Assembly: GCA_937923145.1 (NCBI GenBank)
Contig: CALAJT010000051.1
Location: 1-45,129 of the forward strand
Direction: 5' to 3'
DNA: 45,129 nucleotides
Origin: an uncultured Rubritalea sp.
GTDB taxonomy: Bacteria; Verrucomicrobiota; Verrucomicrobiia; Verrucomicrobiales; Akkermansiaceae
Shown: positions 33,013-41,097 of the stretch, piece after piece
How positions within the stretch are numbered: position 1 is the first letter of the stretch
How the letters are laid out: the number at the start of each line of letters is the position of its first letter
Position numbers and translations under genes: made by a program
The notes under the pieces: generated by a model
Told to the model about the DNA's origin: nothing
Seen by the model: only the letters and a program-made list of their open reading frames with translations
Database searches by the model: none

Positions 33013-34404
33013 ATGAGCGAAAATAAGAAAAATAAATCGTATGCCTTAGAGGTATCACTGATCATCATGGCAGTGATAGCGGCATTCTTTGTCCAGCGAT
33101 TTGTTCAGAGTACGAACCCACCAGAACTACCTGATATGGATGGAGAGAAAAGCGCCTTAGAATCAGGTATAGCGAAAGCAAAACAAGTAGCTCTTACTAA
33201 AGAAGAGGCACTTGATAAAGTACCAGAGATTTATGTGGCTCACCTATCAGATCTAGAGGCTGAGCCTGATTGGAAGGCTCTTGATGTTTATCAATTTACG
33301 ATTAGTAAAGAAGACTTCACGCGTCTGTTAGAGGAAGTCTATACTATTAGAACAGATTGGAAAAAGTGGGTTGTGATCAGCGAAGAATACGCTACCATTA
33401 GGACGCATGCTGAAGATGATTTCCTAACTTATCAGTTACATTTTGCGAATGAAGAACGTGAAGAAGAGGCGCCTAAATTCTGGAGAGGTAAAAATTCTAT
33501 AAAGCATTCAGATAAAGACCTGCCATTAGAAGGGGTAAGAATCGTAATCGACCCCGGTCACATTGGAGGCAACTACGCTAGTGTAGAAGAACGTAAATTT
33601 AAATTTGGTGAGACAGCACCTATCCAAGAAGGAAACCTAAGTCTAACAGTTGCTAAACTGCTTGAAAGACAGCTTGAGGTTCTCGGTGCTGAAGTGGATC
33701 TAACAAGAGATGAAAACACTCCAGTAAACCCTAAGCGTGCAGGTGACTACGCTAAATATGCTCAGTCTAAAATGGAGGTGAACGGAGGGCTCATTTCTGA
33801 AGATGCAGTCAGCAGAGTGAGCGAAAAACTTTTCTACAGAGCAGGCGAAATACGTGAACGTGCCAAGGTGATTAATAATGAATATAAGCCAGATATTGTC
33901 CTCTGTATCCATTTCAATGCAGTCGCATGGGATGAGAACAAGCTCGAAGAGAAAGAACACGCCCATCTAATCTTACATGGTGCCTACACAAGTGGAGAGT
34001 TAGCCAAGGATGACCAGAGGTTTCAGCTCATGGAGAAGCTTCTGCAAAGAAATCATGCTGAGGAGAAAGCCGTTTCAGCGAGTGTTGCAAGAGCGATGAC
34101 TGTCCACACAGGATTGCCACCTTATATGTATGAGCCGCTCTCGACGCGAGCTGTCAATGTAGATGATAATCCTTACCTCTGGGCTAGAAACCTAGCTGCC
34201 AACCGTGCATATAGATGTCCTGTAGTATTCTGTGAACCCTACTTAATGAATGGTGCAGACAGCCATGCTAGGCTTCAAGTTGGTGATTACGATGGACTTC
34301 GCTACGTAAACGGAATGCTACGCCCATCAATCTTCCATGAATACGTAAACTTCGTATCTGAGGGACTTGTGAACTACTACCGAGATAGAGAACTTAGTGA
34401 ATAA
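33013..34404 (+). CDS. N-acetylmuramoyl-L-alanine amidase (Amidase_3)
   Basis: The 463-residue product has a signal anchor at residues 10-27 (LEVSLIIMAVIAAFFVQRF) and acts in the periplasm, cutting the amide between MurNAc and L-Ala in peptidoglycan. Zinc-ligand candidates are the His of IVIDPGHIGG, the Glu of QEGNLSLTVAK and the His of LCIHFNAVAW. The catalytic part is long, with an insertion between the second and third ligands. About 150 residues before it are not recognised. The C-terminal glutamate is plausibly in VVFCEPYLMNG. It overlaps the next gene by eight bases. Confidence 0.85.
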   Translation: MSENKKNKSYALEVSLIIMAVIAAFFVQRFVQSTNPPELPDMDGEKSALESGIAKAKQVALTKEEALDKVPEIYVAHLSDLEAEPDWKALDVYQFTISKEDFTRLLEEVYTIRTDWKKWVVISEEYATIRTHAEDDFLTYQLHFANEEREEEAPKFWRGKNSIKHSDKDLPLEGVRIVIDPGHIGGNYASVEERKFKFGETAPIQEGNLSLTVAKLLERQLEVLGAEVDLTRDENTPVNPKRAGDYAKYAQSKMEVNGGLISEDAVSRVSEKLFYRAGEIRERAKVINNEYKPDIVLCIHFNAVAWDENKLEEKEHAHLILHGAYTSGELAKDDQRFQLMEKLLQRNHAEEKAVSASVARAMTVHTGLPPYMYEPLSTRAVNVDDNPYLWARNLAANRAYRCPVVFCEPYLMNGADSHARLQVGDYDGLRYVNGMLRPSIFHEYVNFVSEGLVNYYRDRELSE

Positions 34405-35227
34405 AATATTATTAGTAATAGGACCTGGTTTTTTAGGAAAGAAAATCATTAGCCAAGCTGAGGCAGCAGGTTATACTGTGCACTCTGCTTCTAGAAACAG
34501 TGACCACTACGCTGACCTCAGTGACGTAGATTCGCTGAATGCTCTAGAAGCTGAATTGAAGCCGAAATACGTGATTCATTGTGCTGCATCAGGACGCTCT
34601 GCTGATCGCCTAGCCAGCTATCGATCAGTTTATCTCAAAGGTTGCGAGAATCTAACTGCTGCCTTTCCTAATGCGAAAAAACTCTTTACCTCAAGCACCT
34701 CAGTCTATGGTCAGACGGATGGTAGCACAGTTACAGAAGACTCCGAAACCAATCCTGGGAGTGAGACTGCTAATATTCTGTTAGAGGCTGAGCAAGTAAT
34801 GCTTAACTCAGGTGGAACTGTAGCAAGACTCTCAGGTATTTATGGCAATGGTAGATCCTACATGCTTAAGAGATTATTCTCTGGAGAAGCAGCGATAGAG
34901 GGTGATGGCACTAGACTTCTCAACCACATTCACCATGCAGATGCTGCCAGTGCCTGTCTCTTTCTGTTAGAGCAAGCAGGTGGATTATACAATGTATCTG
35001 ACTCGGCTTGCTTAAGCCAAAAGCAAACTTATCAAAAACTCTGCCAGACTTTTAATTTACCTGTACCTGAGCAGATCGATGCAAGTGATGCGACACCGAG
35101 TAAGCGAGGGTTTTCAGATAAATGTGTCTCTAACAAAAAACTGATCGATCTAGGATGGCAGCCTAAGTATCCGTGCTTTGCAGATGCGGCGGAAGAAATA
35201 GCAGTATCGCTCGACCTAATATCCTGA
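34397..35227 (+). CDS. YeeZ-like atypical SDR (NAD-dependent epimerase/dehydratase family)
   Basis: The 276-residue product starts with GTG inside the end of the amidase gene. It has the nucleotide loop VIGPGFLGKKI near residue 8 and a SDR-like core: YVIHCAASGRSA, SSTSVYGQTDGS. The usual active-site YxxxK is absent at the expected place (ETANILLEAEQVML), as in the atypical YeeZ group. Its substrate is unknown. Translation is probably coupled to the amidase. Confidence 0.78.
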   Translation: MNKILLVIGPGFLGKKIISQAEAAGYTVHSASRNSDHYADLSDVDSLNALEAELKPKYVIHCAASGRSADRLASYRSVYLKGCENLTAAFPNAKKLFTSSTSVYGQTDGSTVTEDSETNPGSETANILLEAEQVMLNSGGTVARLSGIYGNGRSYMLKRLFSGEAAIEGDGTRLLNHIHHADAASACLFLLEQAGGLYNVSDSACLSQKQTYQKLCQTFNLPVPEQIDASDATPSKRGFSDKCVSNKKLIDLGWQPKYPCFADAAEEIAVSLDLIS

Positions 35228-35239
35228 TACTTTTATCTT

Positions 35240-35719
35240 ATGATTCAAATCCTCACCACAGGCGGAACGATCGATAAAATCTATTTCGATGCTACATCCG
35301 AATACGAAATAGGTGATCCTACTATACCGCATATTTTTCAGGAAGTAGGTGTCCATACAGAGTATGAGCTCCTATCATTAATGCGAAAGGATAGTTTAGA
35401 ACTTACAGAAGCTGATCGAGGACTAATCCGTAAGCAATGCGAGCAGAGTAAGCACGAACATATACTCATCACCCACGGTACGGACACTATGTGCGAGACC
35501 GCAGAGTATCTCACAGGCGTCAAAGGTAAAACTATCGTCATAACTGGGGCATTAAGCCCTGCAAGATTCCGCGTTACAGATGCAGTCTTTAACCTAGGAT
35601 TGGCTATGGGTGCAGTTCAATCTAAGCCTAGTGGAGTCTACATCGCAATGAGTGGTGAGATATTTGAATCTGGTAAAGTTAGGAAAAACCGTGAGGCTGG
35701 AAAATTTGAAGTAATCTAA
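35240..35719 (+). CDS. Single-domain asparaginase-like protein
   Basis: The 159-residue product has only the N-terminal asparaginase domain. The two catalytic threonine motifs are visible: ILTTGGTIDKIY at residue 4 and ILITHGTDTMCETA near residue 75. Full asparaginases have about 330 residues and a second domain; short stand-alone forms of about 160 residues are known in proteobacteria and others. The complete C-terminus and good terminator suggest it is a real short gene, not a fragment. Enzymatic activity is unproven. Confidence 0.8.
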   Translation: MIQILTTGGTIDKIYFDATSEYEIGDPTIPHIFQEVGVHTEYELLSLMRKDSLELTEADRGLIRKQCEQSKHEHILITHGTDTMCETAEYLTGVKGKTIVITGALSPARFRVTDAVFNLGLAMGAVQSKPSGVYIAMSGEIFESGKVRKNREAGKFEVI

Positions 35720-35723
35720 ATAA

Positions 35724-35757
35724 AAAAGAGCAGACGCTTCATAACGTCTGCTCTTTT
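35724..35757. terminator. Bidirectional intrinsic terminator
   Basis: AAAAGAGCAGACG (35724-35736) and CGTCTGCTCTTTT (35745-35757) form a perfect 13-base stem with A/T tracts on both sides. It can end both the asparaginase transcript and the convergent SbtA remnant. Confidence 0.93.
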
Positions 35758-35774
35758 CATTATGGTGAAATTTA

Positions 35775-36059
35775 CTATACCCAGTTAGTGATCGCCCACC
35801 AGTAGATCGGGATTCCTAGTACAATGTTGAGTGGGAATGTGATGCCCATGCTCATGGTGAGATACTTGGCAGGGTTAGACTCTGGTAGTGCATCCTTCAA
35901 GATAGCGGGGGCTACGATGTAGGATGAGGAAGCACAGAGTATAGTGAGTAGTAGTGCATCACCGTGATCGAATCCGAACATTTTACTCAGCAGGATGGCA
36001 ATGAATCCGAGGAGAAAGAATAGCACTCCTGGGTTTAGTTTAGTAGTAAGTATGTCCAT
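35775..36059 (-). pseudogene. SbtA-type bicarbonate transporter with large in-frame internal deletion
   Basis: The 94-residue frame joins the two ends of a sodium-dependent bicarbonate permease (SbtA/DUF897). Residues 1-25 are the N-terminal helix (LNPGVLFFLLGFIAI) and residues about 30-94 are the C-terminal part with DALLLTILCASSSYIVAPAI, then ALPESNPAKYLTMSMGITFP and LGIPIYWWA. Complete family members have about 320-370 residues, so roughly 230 or more are missing from the middle, without breaking the frame. Function as a transporter is unlikely. The divergent LysR gene is also broken. Confidence 0.8.
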
Positions 36060-36202
36060 TGTAGTAGTTGGCTAGTAGTGGGTGTGTGTTAGAGAAAAGA
36101 AGTATTTCTGTCTGTTGGTGTGATAATTCATGGACTTATGATTCGTTATAATATATCTAAATTAGCAAATCGATTTGATATACAGAACTGTAATTGCTCA
36201 CT

Positions 36203-37126
36203 ATTATTTCATTTCTAAACTACCATCACCTCAGATATTTCCGTGCTATAGCTAACGAGGCTACTCTGACAGGAGCCGCTCATAAGCCGGGTGTGGCTCA
36301 GTCATCATTGAGCGTTCAGCTTCGTCAATTAGAAGAAAGCCCAGGTGTTGCTTTATTTTGATAGACTTCAGAAATCATTAGTTCTAACAGAATCAGTGAG
36401 AATTGCCCTGGATTATGCAGACACTATTTTTAGTTCAGGTGAGGAATTGCTGAGTGTCCTAAATAACAGTCCTTCGAGTAAATGTCGTCTATTACGAGTC
36501 GGCTCGTTGGCTCGGTGGCTACGCTTTCACGTAACTTTCAGTTGTCGTGTCTACAGCCATTTATAGGTAGAGATGACGTAGAACTAGTATTGAGATCTGG
36601 TAGCCTAAGTGAACTACTAGCTCAATTAAAAGCACATACTCTCGATGTAGTGCTATCGAATTTACCTGTTAAACGTGAAGCCTCTACCGACTGGCATAGT
36701 TACTTGTTAGAGAAACAGCCAGTAGCTTTGGTAGGTAAGAAACGAAGAGGAAAAAAATTTAGCTATCCGGATGATCTAAAAGAGACACCACTTTTGCTAC
36801 CCACTCTGGACACTAACTTGAGAGTGTCGTTTGACCTAGTGATGGAGCGGCAAGGAGTAAGGCCTATCATAGCAGCAGAGATAGATGATATGGCAATGAT
36901 GCGTCTATTAGCTAGAGATGGGGCAGGGGTGGCACTAGTTCCACCCGTGGTAGTAACAGGAGAATTAAAGCGTGAAGAGCTCATTGAGCTTCACCGATTC
37001 CCAGACATATTCGAAAGCTTTTACGCTATCGCCCCAAGCCGTAAAACCCCTAATCCTCTAGTCCAAGAAATGATCAAAGCTCAACAAGATTTGAACAAGA
37101 AGTCTCTCTCTAAGCATCTTAGTTAG
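36203..37126 (+). pseudogene. Frameshifted LysR-family regulator
   Basis: The gene can be followed through three frames. The helix-turn-helix part reads NYHHLRYFRAIANEATLT, then AQSSLSVQLRQLEES and ends at a TGA at 36359-36361. The next frame gives FDRLQKSLVLTES, ALDYADTIF, up to about 36505. The last frame runs from there to 37126 (VATLSRNFQLSCLQPF, ... VELVLRSGSLSELLAQL). The first shift is explained by one extra T in a run at 36356-36359. The second coincides with an 8-base near-duplication, TCGTTGGC / TCGGTGGC, at 36504-36519. No ATG, GTG or TTG stands at the right N-terminus. The divergent orientation to the SbtA remnant suggests it once regulated it. Confidence 0.85.
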
Positions 37127-38363
37127 GAACGATCTCTGGTGCTAAGATGTCTTGGATTTCCTGAGGTGCTAGGATGACTTTCAGTTCATTGTCCTTTAGA
37201 AGTAGCTGCGGAGCAGTTGGGAATGAGTTGTAGTTCTTCAGCGACATGGATGCGCAGTAAGCCCCAGCTCCTTCGATCACCACTAGGTCACCGATGTTAG
37301 CCTTAGCAACATTACGTTCTGTTAGAGTGTCTGACTCGTCTACAGTGAATACGTCGCCACTTTCGCAGCAGTGTCCACAGATCACGTAGTCTTCTGTTTC
37401 TGAGCTGTCATTGAGCAGGATGATAGGGTGCTCGGAAGCATAGAGTGCAGGACGAGTGATAGTGTCCATACCTGTATTTAGCTTGAGAAATTTATATCCT
37501 TCAGCTCCTGTGTCAGTGATATCATCCACCTCACAGATAAGAGATCCACAGTTCGCAGAGAGGTAAGTGCCAGGCTCGATCTCTAACTTGTATTCATTGC
37601 CAGTAGATGATGCGTGAGTGATAAATACTTGCTTCACGAACTCACCGACGCTCTGCAGGTCAGTGCTTTTCTCACTGCTCATACGAGCAACTTTAAAGCC
37701 ACCACCGAGATTAACTGTGTGCACATCTGGAAACTTGTCTGCCTGAGCGAGCGTCATTTCTGCTACAGCTTTCCATACTTCAGGATCTGATCCTGAGCCG
37801 ATGTGTGAGTGGATACGAGTGACTTTTAGCTGATACTTATCAGCGATTTTAGTGATCTGATCTGTGTATTCGTGCCAGATGCCAAATGACGCAGAAGGTC
37901 CGCCTACATTTGTCTTTCTGTTAGATCCTGAGCCCGTGCCGGGATTTATACGGAAGGAGACATTAGAGCCTGGAAAATTCTTGCCGAATTCCTCTAGCTG
38001 ACGGAGTGAACAAGCATTGAATAGAACTCCAGCCTCGAAAATTTCCTTTAGATGTTTCTTAGGGAATTGCTGACCAGTGAGCTGGATCTTATCCGCTGGA
38101 ATACCAGCGTGGAGACAGCGCATAACCTCGTATTCTGAAGACGCGTCAAAATGTAATCCCTTGCCCTCAATAATCTTAAGTATCGCTAGGTGCGGATTCG
38201 CCTTCAGTGCATAGCGAGCATTGAAGCCATAAGCATTCGGGAATGCTAAGACTTCAGAGCATCGCTTCTCGATCGTCTCTTGAGAATAGATGTAAGCAGG
38301 TGTGCCTACTTTTTCAGCGGCAGAACGGACGATTTCAGGTGTGAGGAAGTTAAGTGTCTCCAT
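37119..38363 (-). CDS. lysA: Diaminopimelate decarboxylase
   Basis: The 414-residue product is a fold-type III PLP decarboxylase that makes lysine from meso-diaminopimelate. The PLP lysine is in YALKANPHLAIL (near residue 54), with HSHIGSGSDP, NLGGGF, EIEPGTYL, CGHCCESGD and GAYCASMSLKNYNSFP following. The last two blocks match LysA better than the carboxynorspermidine or ornithine decarboxylases. Length is typical (about 415-420). Its stop overlaps the 3' end of the convergent LysR pseudogene by eight bases. Confidence 0.85.
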   Translation of the reverse strand: METLNFLTPEIVRSAAEKVGTPAYIYSQETIEKRCSEVLAFPNAYGFNARYALKANPHLAILKIIEGKGLHFDASSEYEVMRCLHAGIPADKIQLTGQQFPKKHLKEIFEAGVLFNACSLRQLEEFGKNFPGSNVSFRINPGTGSGSNRKTNVGGPSASFGIWHEYTDQITKIADKYQLKVTRIHSHIGSGSDPEVWKAVAEMTLAQADKFPDVHTVNLGGGFKVARMSSEKSTDLQSVGEFVKQVFITHASSTGNEYKLEIEPGTYLSANCGSLICEVDDITDTGAEGYKFLKLNTGMDTITRPALYASEHPIILLNDSSETEDYVICGHCCESGDVFTVDESDTLTERNVAKANIGDLVVIEGAGAYCASMSLKNYNSFPTAPQLLLKDNELKVILAPQEIQDILAPEIVPN

Positions 38364-38437
38364 AAATAGTGTGGGAAATTTCTGCTGAAACTTGCTTTCA
38401 GATCAGCAGAAATGCAACCACTAAATACCTATAAAGT

Positions 38438-39121
38438 CTAATCCTCAAGCTCTCCACCATGGCGCACGTCCTGTGCTGATTCCATGAAGATTACGTCTTC
38501 TGCGATATTGGTGGAGAGGTCGCCTACGCGTTCTATCCAGCGGTTGATGAAGACTAGGTTGAGGTAGGTTTTGTGATTGTCGCAGGGATCTTCTAGCTTT
38601 TTGGTGTAGGCTTTGGTCGCTTTTTTGTGATATTCATTGAGCTTCTCGTCCATGGTGAGGACAGTGAGGGCTTTTTCGGTGCTGCTTTCTACATAGCTTG
38701 AGAGCGCCGTGTTAAGCATGATCATCGCGTGTTTGTAGGATGGCTCTAGGAATGAAATTTCATCTATCTCCTCTCCTTTGAGAATCTTACGTGCACGCTT
38801 AGCGATACTCACTGCATGATCAGAAACTCGCTCTAGATTATGAGTTATTTTCATTGATGCGATGACGAGTCTGAGGTCTGAGGCGAAGGGTCTATACTTC
38901 GCCATGACTTGGAGGCTGTCGTTATCGATCTGCATCTCTAGTTGGTCGACTTCTTCATCGTCAGCGATGACTTGATTACAGAGTGATACATCACGCTGCA
39001 TCAGTCCTGCAAAAGCGTTTTCGACATTCTTCTGAGCGAGGATGCCGATGGCGACTGTGTTGTCTTTAACAGCGGTGAGAGCTTCGTTGAATTCTGTTGA
39101 AATATGTCCTTGTGTGTCCAT
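38438..39121 (-). CDS. phoU: Phosphate transport regulator PhoU
   Basis: The 227-residue protein is made of two three-helix PhoU domains (residues about 15-105 and 115-210), with the repeated acidic DDEEVDQLEMQIDNDS and SDHAVSIAKRARKIL segments and ERVGDLSTNIAEDVIFM near the end. PhoU connects the Pst transporter to the PhoR sensor kinase and limits phosphate uptake. It is the last gene of pstC-pstA-pstB-phoU. PhoB and PhoR are not in the window. Confidence 0.95.
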   Translation of the reverse strand: MDTQGHISTEFNEALTAVKDNTVAIGILAQKNVENAFAGLMQRDVSLCNQVIADDEEVDQLEMQIDNDSLQVMAKYRPFASDLRLVIASMKITHNLERVSDHAVSIAKRARKILKGEEIDEISFLEPSYKHAMIMLNTALSSYVESSTEKALTVLTMDEKLNEYHKKATKAYTKKLEDPCDNHKTYLNLVFINRWIERVGDLSTNIAEDVIFMESAQDVRHGGELED

Positions 39122-39125
39122 TTGA

Positions 39126-39158
39126 TTGATTTGTGATGAGTGGTTTTTGATTTGTGAT
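39126..39158. repeat. 12-base direct repeat between pstB and phoU
   Basis: TTGATTTGTGAT occurs at 39126-39137 and 39147-39158, exactly two helical turns (21 bases) apart. It fills the gap between pstB and phoU. It may be a binding site or leftover duplication. Confidence 0.5.
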
Positions 39159-39160
39159 AA

Positions 39161-39928
39161 TTAACCGAAACGTCCTGAGATATAGTCTTCTGTTTGTTGC
39201 TGGGATGGGTTTTGGAAGATAGTTTCGGTGGTGTTATATTCGACCACTTCTCCTAAATAGAAGAATGCAGTGCGGTCTGAGATACGGGATGCTTGTTGCA
39301 TCGAGTGGGTGACGATCACGATGGTGTATTCTTTCCTAAGTTCGGTGATAAGTTCCTCTACCTTTGCTGTAGCGATAGGGTCGAGAGCGGAGCAAGGCTC
39401 GTCCATCAGGATGACCTTTGGCTGCACTGCGATAGTTCTAGCTATACAGAGGCGCTGCTGCTGACCACCTGAGAGACCGAGTGCAGAGGTCTTTAGCCGA
39501 TCCTTGACTTCATCCCACAGGGCAGAGCCACGGAGGCTGCGTTCTACTGCTTCATCTAAGGTGGATTTATTTTTTTCGCCTTGGATTCTGAGTCCGTAGG
39601 CTACATTGTCATAGATAGATTTAGGGAAGGGATTATACTTCTGGAATACCATTCCCACGTGCTTTCTGAGTTCGATAGAATCTACATCAGAAGCATGAAT
39701 ATCCTGACCGAGAATTTTTATAGTGCCACGAGTTATCTTAGCAGTGTCGATGAGGTCGTTCATGCGATTTAGACAACGTAGCAGGGTAGACTTACCACAG
39801 CCAGAAGGGCCGATGAATGCGGTGACCTGATTAGCAGGAATGTCCAGTGTGACGCCTTTGATCGTTTCAGTTTTGCCGAGATCGTAGCTGAAGCCTAGAT
39901 CTTCAAGTTGGATTAGTTTAGAGTTCAT
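39161..39928 (-). CDS. pstB: Phosphate ABC transporter ATP-binding protein
   Basis: The 255-residue ATPase drives phosphate import. It has Walker [10 protein letters not shown] (residues 39-47), the Q-loop [16 protein letters not shown], signature [13 protein letters not shown], Walker [14 protein letters not shown] and the H-loop VTHSMQQ. The [16 protein letters not shown] segment and CSALDPI are typical of PstB. The gene is 20 bases after pstA, so co-transcription is expected. Confidence 0.98.
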   Translation of the reverse strand: MNSKLIQLEDLGFSYDLGKTETIKGVTLDIPANQVTAFIGPSGCGKSTLLRCLNRMNDLIDTAKITRGTIKILGQDIHASDVDSIELRKHVGMVFQKYNPFPKSIYDNVAYGLRIQGEKNKSTLDEAVERSLRGSALWDEVKDRLKTSALGLSGGQQQRLCIARTIAVQPKVILMDEPCSALDPIATAKVEELITELRKEYTIVIVTHSMQQASRISDRTAFFYLGEVVEYNTTETIFQNPSQQQTEDYISGRFG

Positions 39929-39948
39929 TTTTTAAATTTGTTAGGTTG

Positions 39949-41064
39949 TTACCATTTGAGTTTGTTGCGCAGGCGATTTCTAAGCATCATAGAGAGTAGA
40001 GCGAAGCCCATTACTAGTATGAGGAACGCTGCGATAGATCCATATTGCATCGGTTTTACGTGTTCAGAGTCTGGGAATTTAGCGAGTGTGTAGATGTGAA
40101 ATGGAAGCGCCTGCACTGACTGAGTGAGGAAGCTCCATGGACCTTCTACCTGCTCCCATGGAAGTGTGGATTTCTCTGACATAGTAGCAGTAAGCATGAT
40201 GGGTGCGGTTTCTCCAGCGACTCGTGTAATTCCTAATACTGATGCGGTAAGGACTCCAGGAATGGCGAAAGGTAGGACAGACTTACGGATCGTCTGCCAT
40301 TGAGTAGCTCCTAGTGCGTAGGATGCTTCACGGAAGCCCTTCGGAACCGCCCGGAGACTTTCTTCACAAGCAGTGATAATGACTGGCAATACCATGATCG
40401 CGAGAGTACAGCTACCAGCTAGGAGCGAGGTTCCCCAGCCTTGGAAGCTGAGGTAACTATCAGTCCACAACCAGCCACAGACGAACGCTGCGTTATCCTT
40501 TGGCACATCAGTGATCACAGGTGCTAGCCAACAGAATACTCCTAATCCGAATAGCGCAAACACGATGGAAGGAACTCCTGCTAAGTTTAGAATAGATAGC
40601 CTAATCATGGACATGATCTTACCTTTTCCACAATATTCACTGAGGTATATAGAAGCTGATACACCTATGAATAGAGCTATAATCATGCAGATTACAACGA
40701 GTAAGAAGGTGCCGGCTAAAGGTCCGAGTATTCCACCGCCACTGGCAGTGAGATTTTTAAGACCGATGATTTCTTTTTCTGGATGAGCTACGATCCACTG
40801 CTCGTAATTCTTCTTAGTCATCGAGTATTCCTGACCATCTTGATCTTCCCAGACGCTGAGGATCTGTGGGCTTTCGGTGAAGAACTCTGTGTTGATGTAT
40901 GGAGCTTCAGCCTTGAAGAAAGTAGGGACTCCCTTCATGAAGATATTACTAAAAATGAAGATCGCTGCTGCAATGATGATATAGGTGCAGATCCGCAGGC
41001 TCCAGAATGAGAGTCGTTCTTTTCTCTGGTTCCAGCCTTGTTTAGTTTGAAATGGGTTACTCAT
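39949..41064 (-). CDS. pstA: Phosphate ABC transporter permease PstA
   Basis: The 371-residue permease has an N-terminal helix (residues 25-45), a periplasmic segment with the FFTESPQ block and a somewhat longer loop (about 60 extra residues) than E. coli PstA, and a permease core with GPLAGTFLLVVICMIIALFI and GVPSIVFALFGLG. The EAA-type loop, which docks PstB, reads EESLRAVPKGFREASYALGA near residue 235. The C-terminal helix is followed by a short basic tail. Confidence 0.95.
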   Translation of the reverse strand: MSNPFQTKQGWNQRKERLSFWSLRICTYIIIAAAIFIFSNIFMKGVPTFFKAEAPYINTEFFTESPQILSVWEDQDGQEYSMTKKNYEQWIVAHPEKEIIGLKNLTASGGGILGPLAGTFLLVVICMIIALFIGVSASIYLSEYCGKGKIMSMIRLSILNLAGVPSIVFALFGLGVFCWLAPVITDVPKDNAAFVCGWLWTDSYLSFQGWGTSLLAGSCTLAIMVLPVIITACEESLRAVPKGFREASYALGATQWQTIRKSVLPFAIPGVLTASVLGITRVAGETAPIMLTATMSEKSTLPWEQVEGPWSFLTQSVQALPFHIYTLAKFPDSEHVKPMQYGSIAAFLILVMGFALLSMMLRNRLRNKLKW

Positions 41065-41097
41065 GGTTGTTAGAAATTGTTAGGGTTAATGCTGAAA

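Noticed and set aside
35240-35719. Asparaginase as a truncated pseudogene
   Set aside because: The one-domain form is known elsewhere, both threonine motifs are intact, and a strong terminator follows directly.
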